From Panicum virgatum (taxonomy: Eukaryota; Streptophyta; Magnoliopsida; Poales; Poaceae): DNA of 64,000 bases. Each line of letters starts with the position of its first letter. Positions within the stretch are counted from its first letter, which is position 1. Shown here one piece after another: positions 47,527 to 58,993 of the stretch. A program made the position numbers and the translations under genes. Location of the stretch: positions 24,166,090 to 24,230,089 of the forward strand of contig NC_053153.1 of assembly GCF_016808335.1 (NCBI RefSeq), given 5' to 3'. Below the pieces are notes generated by a model. The model saw only the letters and a program-made list of their open reading frames with translations. It had not been told where the DNA came from and did not search any database.

Positions 47527-48997
47527 TGTTGGCACTCCTTAGCCTAACGAATTACTTCGCAAGCATACAGAGACCGATTGTAGCTTTCACCAAGGAGTAT
47601 ACCTGGGATATCAAATCCAAGGAATGGTAAAGCTTCGACCAAACATAGAGATCGTCAACCGGACACAACCAGCGAGAAGAAGAACAGGGAAGAGGGCCTA
47701 ACTCTAGATAACCTACTGTTCTGACTAGTTAACGAGCTAACTACTGACTTGATCTACTTCGACGGCTAGAAGAGGAAGGACTGCAAAAAGAGATGAGAGG
47801 GGAGTCCGACGGCAACCTGCACTACTGCTATGAAAACACCCGAACGTGGTGAACTACAAAGGACGGATAGGGCTGTCACCACCTACCGACTACCACAATA
47901 GTTTCGTGGGGTGGAACACAACCTAAGGTAACTACCAAGCCTGGGCACCATGCCCACAGCTCTCGAGCTACTTGCTCCTACTGTGTACTTAGATAGAAAG
48001 CAACATCAATTAAGCAGAACTTGCTACTTATGCAGACTCAGGATCCCGCAGATCAAAGTAAGTACTTAACAAGTAACTAAGATAGAAAATAAAGCTAGCG
48101 AGAAACTGAAGTTGAGACAAGAAACTTACTCAAGTATATTCCCTTGAGGTGGATACAAAAGTGGAGTAAGACCGAGAGAACTCGAGTCCACTCCTTTCAG
48201 CTCGGCTTTCACCAGAGCACTCACCTCACTCTCTTCCTACTCAACACAAGAGTGTACAAGAGACTCTCTTCTCTATGGAATGGTGTGTGTTACAAGAGGG
48301 GTATGGTGCTCTATATATACTACTCTGAAGTTGGTAATGGGCTGAGCGTCAGTTGCACGTAGGTAAGTTCGTTGAGCTTGTCTTCACGCCAAGGCAGAGC
48401 AGCAGAGGCTGCCAGGTGGGGCCGGCCGGCCTCCCCTAGGCTAGCCGGCCTGGGGATGTGGCCGCGTGGCCATCGCCTTTGCAGGGACGCTCTGGATCTC
48501 CTCCTAAAGTCGGTAGAAGTTGCGTGGCTTCAACGGTGACGGTTAGGGGCCGGCCGGCCTCTCCTAGGCCGGCCGGCCTAGCTCTGGCTCGGCTCAGGCT
48601 CTTGTTGCACCGACATGTTGTTCTCTAGGCCCAAATTGCCTCACAAGTTGAATTGCGCTCTGGTTCTTCGGGTTGTCACTGGATTTGATCTCAATTCTAC
48701 TTGGTTCAAGCCTTTCGGCCTTATCTTATGAATTTTGCAAAATCCACCTTGGTGTGACTTGATCTTGGGCTCAAGTCACCCACCACAAAGTTGCTTGATG
48801 GGGTGCTGCAAGGGTAGGCCGGCCGGCCTGGGGTTCACCCTTTTTGGCTCAATTTTGCACATGTTGATCCTGGATTCAAACAATCACCAAAACTTGTGGA
48901 ACTTGTTAATGTTAGTGAAAATTATAGTAATATGGTTCCAAAAGAATAAATCCGAAGGAATGTTGGCGATAAAAATAATCGAAAATGACCGCCAACA
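47527..48997 (-). repeat. Athila-type 3' LTR (complete)
   Basis: Full-length LTR with TG/CA ends. It contains pairs of GGCCGGCCGGCCT and its complement around CCTAGG at about 48420-48460 and 48548-48580. Confidence 0.9.
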
Positions 48998-51832
48998 CAC
49001 CCCCACACCTAGACTTTGCTCGTCCCGAGCAAAAAGACTCGACAAGCATCCTGAGGATCAATCAAAGTCCGGGGTTCACAAACTCAGGCATGCATAAAAA
49101 TTAATTCAGAGCTTTCCTTTCATACCTCGGATTCCGGGTGGCTAACACCTTCATGTTCACCTATTGATCCCCAGAATAAATCAATGAAGATTATGACTAG
49201 CTCTTGTTTCGCAGTACTTGGAAGATTTTTGTTTTTAAATAAATCCAAGGCATACTCTTTTTGCCCAAGTCACTCATTCACTCGATTTTTGTTCACAACT
49301 TCACTAATCCTCCTAGAATTTTCTTTGAAAATGAGAATGTGGAGCTGAGTGAAGGATGTTGCATGTCCTTAACATTTATATTGCAAGATCAAACCTAGTG
49401 TCTCTTAGCAATCTAGATGCTCATCTTATGGGTCAAGTGCAAGTGAGAAATGAGGATATAATCCCATGGTGGTTTTGTGTTTAGCACTATACACCTCCCC
49501 CTTCTTCTTCTTCTTCTCTTTTTTTTTGAGACAAGGCATGGATGTTATTCACCCTTTTCTTTCTTTTCAGGGGGGTGTAGTGCTGTTTTTTCAGCCACAT
49601 TTCATGGATTCTGAGTGATGGACGTGTACGTGAATGATCCCAAGAAGATGAATCAATCTAAACTCCTTCGGAGGCACCAAATTTGAGCAAGCTCACAATG
49701 TAGAGGATAGCTCTGTGTTTGAATTCGAATGGATAGCTCTGGAAAGGGCATCGGTAGAGTTGAGCATAAGAGTTTTGCCTGTTTTTGTATTTTCAAAATG
49801 AAAACTTCCAAGACTTTGAGTTAAGAACTAACATAACTCCATATCATTATATCATGGAAAGCAATAAGCAAGCAATCAAGTGATCCTAGATTTGAGTTCC
49901 GAGGGTATTTCAGTACTTGCATAAGAAATAAAACTTAGCATACCATGGTTGTGAAAAGATTTCAACTCTTCCTAGTTATTTCATTCAAATATTTTATTTG
50001 ATTTTAGTTAGCATGATTTTGAATGAAATTGAACGAAACCAGGAAGGAACAGGGAGTAAGAGTGGCAAACCATGAGCACACGAAGGGGGCCAGGGAATGG
50101 TCGACAGGTGGGGCCGGCCTGGGCCTGTGGCCATCCTTGGTGGCCCTTTTTTCACAGGTTCAGGCTCGGTCTTCTCTGCCCCAGTGAGGGTGTTTTGGTA
50201 ATTTTTCAAAGATCTCAGGACGGCCGTCCTGATTTGAGCCACCCGGCTTGCTTCTCTTTCGGAATTTGTCCGAATTTCTCTGGGATCTTGTGTTCATTCT
50301 TCTCATTTGGTTTTTGCTGCGCAGTAGTCAAACATGAGAGCAGGGGTGTGGTTGGCACACACATGTGCACCAACCACATAAACACTAAGAGGGAAGAACT
50401 TGAGACTTTATTTTATTCAAACGGAAATGGGGGTGCTGTTGATTACAAAATAAATGAAAGAAGGAAATAAAGGAAATAAAAGCACCCAAAACTAATCCTA
50501 ATCTAGACCTACACCTACTTGGGATCCGGGGATCTATAGATATCCTCGTTCCCGGTCGCCTTTGCAAGGCGTTTGATCTTGGAACATACCGCCTTGCGAA
50601 GGGTATCCACCCTAACCCCCAACTCCATCCTATCTATCTCCATCTCGGCTACGCGCTCATCCATATTGTTGAGGCGTAGCCGGAGAGCAGCAAGCTGCTT
50701 ACGGAGTGAGGTGATGTCGTTGGGCTCCTCCTCCTCCTCGTCATCGTCGTCGTCGAAGTTGGTGTAGGCGTGGACCTCGACCGGTCCACGGATCGGTGGT
50801 GGCCGGATGTGGCGATGCACCGAACTCGGCAGAAGATCTATGCCGGTATGATCCAACGGAGGGGTGAGCACCTTCCCCCTACCGACTTTGCCCCGGACAT
50901 GTGATGGCGTGGAGGACTAGGGCTAGCGGGAGAGTACTCCGGGGGGAGTACGTGGACAGGTCCTGCTGCACCATCTGTAGTGCAGCGACCTGCACGACAC
51001 GTGCCCCTCCTGACGACGTCCCCGCATGCTTTGTCACGACCTTCCTAGGGGAAAGAACCCCTGTGGCAGGTCGTGTCGGACTGCGCGTGCGGGAGTGCAC
51101 GAGGGCCCTTGACACCAGGCCCTAGACCGAACTTTCCACCGAACCGGGAGACTGGCAGCCTCGGGGTGAGGCCGGCCGGCCTCCCATAGGCCGGCCGTCC
51201 TAGGGCTGGTGCCCCTGGCCAGCCGGCGGCAATGGCGAGAAAGTGGCGATCTCCACCGGCTCCAGAATCCTGACGCTGCTCAACGAAGCCCTAGTTTGGT
51301 TGGATTTGGAGGGTTCCTTGGGAGTGGGTGTGTCCATGGCTTCATATTTGGGAGGTTTAGGAGAGGTTTGCGAGGCCATGGTGGTGATTTCGGAGAAAGG
51401 AATGAAGTTCGGGATGAGATCTGGTGAATGGCTGTGAACTGAGGAAGAAAGGGGAGCCTTTCAGTTTAAATCGTCTCATCCAGCTCTGAACACCTAGTAT
51501 CTGAAAGTTTGAACCACGGGGAACGTTGCATGAAGAGATGAGGCCGAACGGCCCCGGAGCCAGGCCGGCCGGCCTAGGGTAGGCCAGCCGGCCCCACCTT
51601 GTCAGGTGTGGGCCCCGGGCTTCTGCAGGCTCCTCTTGATCCTTTTCTTTCTCGGTCATTTTTGGTGTTTTGGTCCAGAAAAGGAAAGAAAGAAATAGAA
51701 AGGAAGATCTAACCTAAGTTGGGGCACGTTTTAGGTACAGCGACGATCATAGATGATTATTCTATCTCGGTAAGCTTGTAGACATCTACTTCTTCGAGCT
51801 CGAGAATTTCGGGCTCGAGGAATATTTTCAAT
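48998..51832. other. Athila-type element, region between integrase and 3' LTR
   Basis: Mostly non-coding, with a pyrimidine tract at 49498-49530 and further GGCCGGCC palindrome pairs near 51168-51205 and 51560-51595. One minus-strand frame (50515-50871) encodes a run of Asp and Glu followed by a heptad-like coiled coil (LRKQLAALRLRLNNMDERVA). It occupies the position where Athila elements carry an extra gene, but I see no transmembrane or envelope signature. Confidence 0.5.
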
Positions 51833-52770
51833 CTAGCCATTGGCCTTGAAAACATTCCCGTCATCGTCCTGGAGGGTTATGGCGCTGTGGTCAGCGGTGT
51901 TCAACACTAAGAAGGGGCCTACCCACTTGCTTCTAAGTTTACCATGACCAAACAGGCGAACGCGGGGGTAGAAAAGGAGTACCTTATCTCCTGCTTTGAA
52001 CTGTTTGATCTTGATACGCTTATCATGCCATCTTTTTGTTCGCTCTTTGTAGAGCTTAGAGTTGTGGTAGGCCTTCTCCCTCCATTCATCCAATTCAGCC
52101 AGCTGGATTTGTCGCTTCATTCCGGCTAATTGGAGGTCCATATTCCACCTCTTAATAGCCCAATGGGACTTATACTCGAGTTCAACTGGCAAATGGCAAG
52201 TCTTGTCATAGACTAGTTGATATGGTGTCATACCAATCGGCGTTTTGTAAGCTGTTCTATAAGCCCATAGTGCCTCGGGTAGTTTGCTCTTCCAACCCTT
52301 CCCATGGCATTGACCGTCTTTTGCAAGATGTTCTTGATTTGCTAATTGGACGTCTCTGCCTGACCACTTGTTTGGGGATGGTATGGTGTTGCAACCCGGT
52401 GGTCTACTCCTAGCCCGCTGAGGAACTTCCTGAAGGTTCTGTCGATGAAGTGTGAGCCTACATCACTGATCACGACTCTTGGAACTCCAAAGCGAGGAAA
52501 TATGATTTCCTGGAACATTTTCTTAGAGCTCCTTGAATCGGCCGCAACACAAGGAAGTGCTTCGACCCATTTGAACACGTAGTCCACTGCCACCAAGATG
52601 TATTCGCATTGCTCCGATATTGAGAAAGGACCCATGAAGTCAACTCCCCAAACGTCGAAGATATCCACTTGAAGATTGCTCTTCTGTGGCATTGCGTCTC
52701 GGGAATTGATATTCCCGTATTTTTGGCATCTTGGACAACGTCGCACGAATTCTTTTGCGTCTCCATACAT
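51833..52770 (-). pseudogene. Gypsy integrase
   Basis: Zinc-binding remnant FVRRCPRCQKYGN, then the core: VDYVFKWVEALP (first Asp), ISDVGSHFID (second Asp kept, the following Gly changed to Val) and HPQTSGQAE (Glu kept). A stop follows near 52342. After a gap the C-terminal part resumes with MTPYQLVYDKTCHLPVELEY and ends with an SH3-like segment (LRSKWVGPFLVLNTADHSAI). Two or more breaks. Confidence 0.88.
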
Positions 52771-52859
52771 GTTTGGCCAAAAGAATCCACTTTACCAAAC
52801 TTTTGCATGGGTTCGGAAGGCTCCGTAATGTCCTCCATAGGGTGAGGAGTGACAACGCT

Positions 52860-54400
52860 CTAGAATCTTGTGGGTCTCACATAACGGGATACAACGGCGG
52901 AGCAACCATCAGCGCAGACTTTGAACAGATATGGGTCATCCCATAAATGGAATCTGCTGAGGTGTATCAGTTTCTTCTTGTCTTCTCCCGGAGCTATGTA
53001 CCCAGTCACCATGAAATTCACTAAGTTTGCGTACCATGGACTGGATGAGGTGACCTTCAGGAGAGGGTCATCTCTCAAGTAATCATTGATTGGGAGATCC
53101 GGTCCTTGTATTTGCATCCTTGAGAGATGGTCTGCCACACAATTGTCTGCTCCTTTCTTGTCTCTTATTTCTAGATCAAATTCTTGTAGGAGCAGAATCC
53201 AATGGATAAGTCGTGGCTTGGCATCCTTCTTGGTTAAAAGGTACTTTAGTGCTGCATGATCCGTGTACACAATCACTTTTGCACCAACCAAGTAGGACCT
53301 GAACTTGTCCATGGCGAATACTACCACCAGGAGTTCCTTTTCCGTTATGGCGTAGTTGAGTTGGGGCCTGGTCAATGTCTTACTTGCATAGGATATAGCA
53401 TAATGTTGCTTATCTCTACATTGACCAAGCACTGTGCCTACGGTGCAGTCACTTGCATCGCACATGATCTCAAAAGGAAGTTTCCAATCGGGAGGCTGTA
53501 TGATGGGTGCGGATACGAGTGCCTTCTTAAGGGTATAGAAGGCCACAAGACATTCCTCGCTAAAGTTGAACGGGGCGTCCTTTGCCAGCAGGTTGGTCAA
53601 GGGTCTGGCTATACGGGAGAAGTCCTTAATGAACCTCCTGTAGAAACCAGCATGACCCAAGAAACTCCTGACTCCCTTGACATTAGTCGGGGGTGGCATC
53701 TGTTCGATAACATCGATTTTTGCCCGATCCACTTCTATACCTCGCTCAGACACTCTATGTCCGAGAACAATTCCCTCTCTGACCATAAAGTGACACTTTT
53801 CCCAGTTGAGAACTATGTGTGTCTCTTGGCACCTCTTGATAACCTTTTCCAAGTTCTCAAGGCATTGAGTGAAGTCTTTGCCATAGATGGAGAAGTCGTC
53901 CATGAACACTTCCATGATGTGCTCAATTAGGTCCGAGAAGATTTCCATCATGCACCTTTGGAATGATGCTGGTGCGTTGCATAAACCGAAAGACATTCGC
54001 CGATAGGCGAACGTACCATAGGGGCAAGTGAAGGTAGTCTCGCTCTGATCATCAGGGTGGATAGGAATCTAATGATAACCAGAGTATCCATCGAGGTAGC
54101 AAAAGTACAAGTGCTTTGCCAACCGTTCAAGCATCTCATCGATGAAGGGAAGAGGAAAGTGATCTTTCTGGGTTGCCTTGTTAAGCATCCGGTAATCGAT
54201 ACACATTCTCCATCCGGTCACTGTCCGTTGAGGTATGAGCTCGTTCCTCTCATTACGGACTACCGTCATACCTCCCTTGTTCGGGACCACTTGAGCTGGG
54301 CTGACCCACTCACTGTCTTGCACAGGGTATATGATGCCCGCATGTAGTAACTTGAGTACCTCTTTCTTGACTACCTCCCTCATCGCATCGTTAAGCCGCC
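52860..54400 (-). pseudogene. Gypsy reverse transcriptase and RNase H
   Basis: RT starts AMREVVKKEVLKLLHAGIIY and shows GWRMCIDYRMLNKATQKDHF and CYLDGYSGYH. A TAG follows near 54070 where Gln is expected (YHQIPI). It continues [17 protein letters not shown] and the catalytic FMDDFSIYG (about 53890). RNase H follows with [20 protein letters not shown] and [12 protein letters not shown]. The frame ends near 52860. The 1137-nt stretch 52860-53996 is uninterrupted, so decay is moderate. Confidence 0.92.
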
Positions 54401-54482
54401 GTTGATGTTCTTGTGACGGCTTATGTTCCGGCTCCGTTGGAATGCGATGGGTGCATAGGTTGGGGCTGATCCCCTTCTAGTC

Positions 54483-55001
54483 TTAGAGAGAATATCTGAT
54501 GACAGACCGATACTTATCTAAGACTGCAACGAGCCGCTGAGTTTCACTCTCTGTCAGCTTGTCGCTAATGACAACTGGCGTTGCTCTATTGTCGTGGAGG
54601 AATGCATACTTCAAACCAGGGGGCAGCGGCTTCAGCTCAGGTAGAGAAGGTTGCGGGATCTCCTCTCCATCGAGCTTACTTTTACCGACCGGATCTGTTT
54701 CCTGGGTGCAGTGTGAGACATCTTCCTCAAGAATGGGCTGAGTTAGCTCTTCTTGGCTGATGTTCACTACGTCCTCCAATGGGTCTTGCTCCGATCTAGC
54801 CTCAGCAATGGTGTTGCATGAATGAACTAGACTAACCGGGACTTTCTCTTTGCCAACCTTTACCTCGAGCGTTGCTCGGTCTTCGTTTGGGTTGACAAGG
54901 GGCTCTATTGGCTGACCAATCAAGATAAACTCTTCACCTTCTGGGATATCGAAGATGTGGAAGTCCAGGAAAACCTTGTTACGTCCCATCTTTATGGACA
55001 T
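54483..55001 (-). pseudogene. Gypsy protease-to-RT linker region
   Basis: MSIKMGRNKVFLDFHIFDIP and GEEFILIGQPIEPLVNP are typical of the segment after the aspartic protease in Athila/Tat polyproteins. The preceding frame stops in TGA near 55015 in the same phase. A frame break and TAG lie near 54480, before RT. Confidence 0.75.
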
Positions 55002-55013
55002 AGCATGGATAAT

Positions 55014-56182
55014 TCACTTACTTTCCACTATCTGGCCGTCGATCCACTTCAGGTGCTTACACGAGAAGGTCAGGGGCTCAGATGAAATGTGATCTGCCAA
55101 GGTTTTGGACATCACGTTCAACCCGACCTTCGGGTCATAAAAAGTTTCTTGTGGTCCAGCGTCCCCAATAGTGCGGATGAGCACTCTAGGATTGCAGTAG
55201 ATCTGTATGATGCTACTGCTGGCCTCGGCTTCCTCTGTCCATTCCTTACTTATAATCGCAGAAAGACCCTCTATCTGCAATGAAACTTCGGAAATGAACG
55301 CCTCAGATCTTAAGAAAATGCACTTATGTTCCTTCGGCACGCTTGAAGCGTTACCGAGTTCCAAGTACTCTTCCTCTGTGAAGAGATCAGGTATGAACAT
55401 GGGCATGTCTTCGATAAAGGGCTCAGGATCTGGGAACTTTGGTGGTTCGGTTATTTCCTCTATGTATGGTGGAGGTGGAGAGGATGTGGCTGAAAGGATT
55501 CGAAGCTGTTGTGTCTCACTGGGCTGCTCTATCAGCTCTGGTGGATCGTCATAGATGCCGGTATAGTCAGTGCTGTTCAGAACCTTCTCTAGGAGAGTTT
55601 TGACTTCAGCTACTGTTCTATGCATGACGGATCCCTCGGAAGCCACATGAAATGTGCACTTTCCGGTTTAAGGCCATAGAAGAAGTGTTGCATAAGCATT
55701 TCCTCTGGCATCTGATGTGGTGGCTCGGAGTCTACTAAATGCATAAATCTAGCCCAGGCTACTCCAAGTGATTCATCGCCTTGCTCGAATGATATCAGTT
55801 GTTTCCGATGAGCAATCACTTTGGAGATAGGATAGAAGAACAAGCAGAATTCATCCTTCAGCTGTATCCAATCTCCTCCGACTCTCCTTGTCATCCGGTT
55901 GTACCAAATCTTGGCTTGCCCCGTCAGAGAGAACGGGAATAGCTTCCACCGTAAGGTGTTTTGGGACATACCGGGTATAATCAAAAGAGAGCAATTCTCT
56001 TCGAAGATTTGCAAGTGAACATAAGGACACTCGTCCTTCTTACCAGAGAAGGACTGTGCGCGAACCATGGCTACGAGACCGGGACGGATCTCGTAACCAT
56101 CGGATAGGATGGGGTGGCAAGATGGTGATGGTTCCAAATACTCGCGAGATGGAACTGCCGGATAACTAGGAGAATACTCCAT
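55014..56182 (-). pseudogene. Gypsy gag
   Basis: From MEYSPSYPAVPSREYLEP (ATG near 56182) the gag core is clear: LRWKLFPFSLTGQAKIWYNR and FCLFFYPISKVIAHRKQLIS. A frame change near 55645 follows YGLKPESAHF. The second part, SVMHRTVAEVKTLLEKVLNS, runs through a Pro-rich linker to the TGA near 55015. Gag would form the particle. Confidence 0.85.
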
Positions 56183-56263
56183 GTGGATGGATGGAAAATC
56201 GTACGGCTGATTAGCTCTAAGTCTAGTGTTGCTACCGTTTCCCGGCAACGGTGCCAGAAAGCT

Positions 56264-57391
56264 TGTTGGCACTCCTTAGCCTAACGAATTACTCCCCAAG
56301 CGTACAGAGACCGATTGTAGCTTTCACCAGGGAGTATACCTGGGATATCGAATCCAAGGAACAGTAAAGCTTCGACAAAACTTAGAGATCGTCAACCGGA
56401 CACAACCAGCGAGAAGAAGAACAGGGAAGAGGGCCTAACTCCAGATAACCTACTATTCTGACTAGTTAATGAGCTAACTACTGACTTGATCTGCTCCGGC
56501 GGCTGGAAGAGGAAGGACTTCAAAAAGAGATGAGAGGGGCGTCCGACAGCAACCTGCACTACTGCTATGAAAACACCCGAACGTGGTGGACTACAAAGGA
56601 CGGATAGGGCTGTCACCACCTACCGATTATCACAACAGTTCCGTGAGGTGGAACACAACCTAAGGTAACTACCAAGCCTGGGCACCACGCCCACAGCTCT
56701 CGAGCTACTTGCTCCTACTGTGTACTTAGAAAGCAACCTCAATTAAGCAGAACTTGCTACTTATGCAGACTCAGGATCCCGCAGATCAAAGTAAGTACTT
56801 AACAAGTAACTAAGACAAAAAGTAAAGCTAGCGTGAAACTGAAGTTGAGACAAGGAACTTACTCAAGTATATTCCCCCGAGGTGGATACAAAAGTGAAGT
56901 AAGACCGAGAGAACTCGAGTCCGCTCCTTTCAGCTCGGCTTTCACCAGAGCACTCACCTCACTCTCTTCCTGCTCAACACAAGAGTGTACAAGAGACTCT
57001 CTTCTCTATGAAATGGTGTGTGTTACAAGAGGGGTATGGTGCTCTATTTATACTACTCTGAAGTCGGTAATGGGCTGAGCGTCAGTTGCACGCAGGTAAG
57101 TTCGTTGAGCTTGTCTTCCACTCCAAGGGAGAGCAACAAAGGCTGCCAGGTGGGGCCGGCCGGCCTCCCCTAGGCCGGCCAGCCTGGGGATGTGGCCGCG
57201 TGGCCACCACCTTTGCAGGGACGCTCTGGATCTCCTCTTGAAGTCGATAGAAGTTGCGTGGCTTCAACGGTGATGGTTAGGGGCCGGCCGGCCTGGCTCT
57301 GGCTCGGCTCTGGCTCTTGTTACACCGACATTTTGTTCTCTAGGCCCAAATTGCCTCACAAGTTGAATTGGGCTCTGGTTCTTCGGGTTGT
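56264..57391 (-). repeat. Athila-type 5' LTR, outer end deleted
   Basis: Matches 47527-48676 of the left LTR, apart from a roughly 21-bp gap in a GGCCGGCC block near 57290, then breaks off after CTTCGGGTTGT. hAT transposase sequence follows directly. Confidence 0.9.
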
Positions 57392-58338
57392 TCATTAATT
57401 CTCATTATGGTTCAGAATTGTTGAGTGGATATCATGGGTTTGTTGCTGAAAAGGTAATGGAATTCCTGGAACTCTTCTATGATTCTACTGTTGTTCTTTC
57501 TGGTGCTTATTATCCCACAAGTCCACTTGTTTTGCACCATATCTTAGAGATTGCATCTCATTTGCATGCTGCTGAAAGAGATCATAACTTTAGAAATATT
57601 GTTGCTCCTATGAAGCTTAAATTCGTTAAATATTGGGAGGACATACCACTGCTATATTCATATGCATTCATTCTTGATCCTAGAGCTAAGATGAAAGGAT
57701 TTTTTAATGTGTTGCAAATACTTGATGATAGTACTGGAGCCACTTACAGTTCATATTATGCTATAGTCAAAACTGAATTGTATAAATTGTTTAGCAAGTA
57801 TGAGACCAAGTTTGGTGCAGCTAGATCTCATAGGGTTCCACAACCATCAGCTCATTCTGGTAAGAAAAAGCAGGCATGGGCAAAGATCTTTGGAGAACAT
57901 GTTGATTCAATTGTTGTTGGTCCTCCCCCTGTCTCTTCCTTTTCATCTTCATCTGGTGCTGTTAGTGAGCTCTCAGCTTACTTAGACAGTGATTGTGTCA
58001 CTGCTTATGATGATGATTTTGACTTACTTCTCTGGTGGCGTGGCCATAAGATAACCTATCCAATCCTATCTATAATGGCTAGAGATATCATGTCAGTTCC
58101 TATATCTACTGTCTATTCCGAGTCTTGTTTCAGTTTGTCAGGCAGGATACTTGAAGAGCGGCGGCGACGTCTGTCACCAAAGAATGTGGAGAAGCTGACT
58201 TGCATCAAGGGTTGGTTGCTAGGAGCAAGAAGGGAACAACACGATGCTGAGGACACAGAGCTTGAGGAGGCATTCGAGAATCTATATCTTGATGAAGAAG
58301 AAGCAACTGGTGGTGTTGGTGCTGATGTAGTGAGCTGA
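57392..58338 (+). pseudogene. hAT transposase C-terminal part with hATC dimerisation domain
   Basis: An open frame from the LTR junction reads INSHYGSELLSGYHGFVAEK, LRYK-like linker segments and ILDPRAKMKGFF. It then gives the hATC region: SELSAYLDSDCVTAYDDDFD, LLLWWRGHKITYPILS, STVYSESCFSLSGRILEERR. It ends in a Glu-rich tail and TGA. The C-terminal 300 residues are intact, but the catalytic middle of about 300 residues is missing between here and 47526. Confidence 0.88.
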
Positions 58339-58993
58339 GAGTGAGAGTGATCTGAGAGTCTTATGCTATGAGATGAGTGACCATTTGAACTCACTGTCAT
58401 TTTGGGTGGTCATTTGAACCATGCCACAATGGATTGTAATAATTAAGACTTATTTTTTAGCTGACTGCACTCTTTTTCTTTCTAGGGTTTCTCACAAGGG
58501 TGAGTTTTACCTAGAGAGGTTTTTAATGAGGTAATATTGCACATCAACTCATTTTGATTATCATGTTCTTGCTATCTGTTGACTGTGTGTTGTGTATTGT
58601 GTGCTGTGAATTGTGATTGTGGAATGTGAATGTTGGTGAATGTGAAAAATGATGAAGTGTTTGAGGTATTCTGAGGTTGATGGGCTGTGGGCTAGCACGA
58701 CCAGTGAAGTGTGCTGTGCTACACGGGCAGGCACAACACGAAAAATGGCCCTAGGCACGAAGCACGCAGCGGCACGATTCGTGAGGCCCGGCGGCCCATG
58801 TCGGCCCGACTACTTCTGGGTCGTGCCGGCCCGACATCGGGTCGGGCCGGGCCGGGCTGGCCCGTTGGCCATCTATAGGGGCGGTCGGCAGCCTATCACT
58901 AGGATTCGGGAGGAGCTGACTAGAGCTAGGGTTTAGCACATTTTAGTAGATCAGTAAATTGGGCTAAATAACATGGGACAGATAGACCGGACC

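Larger units (their letters stand above)
47527..57391 (-). mobile_element. Athila/Tat-type Ty3-gypsy retrotransposon, 5' LTR truncated
   Basis: The left (3') LTR 47527-48997 runs TGTTGGCACTCC to CGCCAACA (1471 bp). The right (5') LTR starts at 56264 and stops matching at 57391, about 320 bp short. The minus strand has TGGCACCGTTGCCGGGAA (56238-56256), an Asp-tRNA binding site, and a purine tract AGGTGTGGGGGTG beside the left LTR. The minus-strand order gag, protease region, RT, RNase H, integrase is that of Ty3-gypsy. The Asp primer site and [17 protein letters not shown] suit the Athila/Tat group. Multiple stops make it inactive. The outer target duplication cannot be checked because the right end is deleted. 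Confidence 0.9.
46272..58883 (+). mobile_element. Broken hAT transposon carrying a nested Gypsy element
   Basis: The subterminal regions are rich in GGCCCGGCCC and CGGGCACGACCCG words (46310-46500 and 58730-58870), as in common grass hAT elements. Near the ends TAGTTGGCCA (left) and the complement of TGGCCATCTA (right) form a short inverted repeat. TAGGGGTG (46272-46279) and TAGGGGCG (58876-58883) may be the 8-bp duplication with one mismatch; the exact ends are uncertain. Transposase pieces lie at 47079-47526 and 57392-58338. The middle of the transposase is gone. Confidence 0.75.

Noticed and set aside
53256..53930. 224-codon plus-strand frame
   Set aside because: It is the shadow of Gypsy RT/RNase H on the minus strand, where family motifs are clear.
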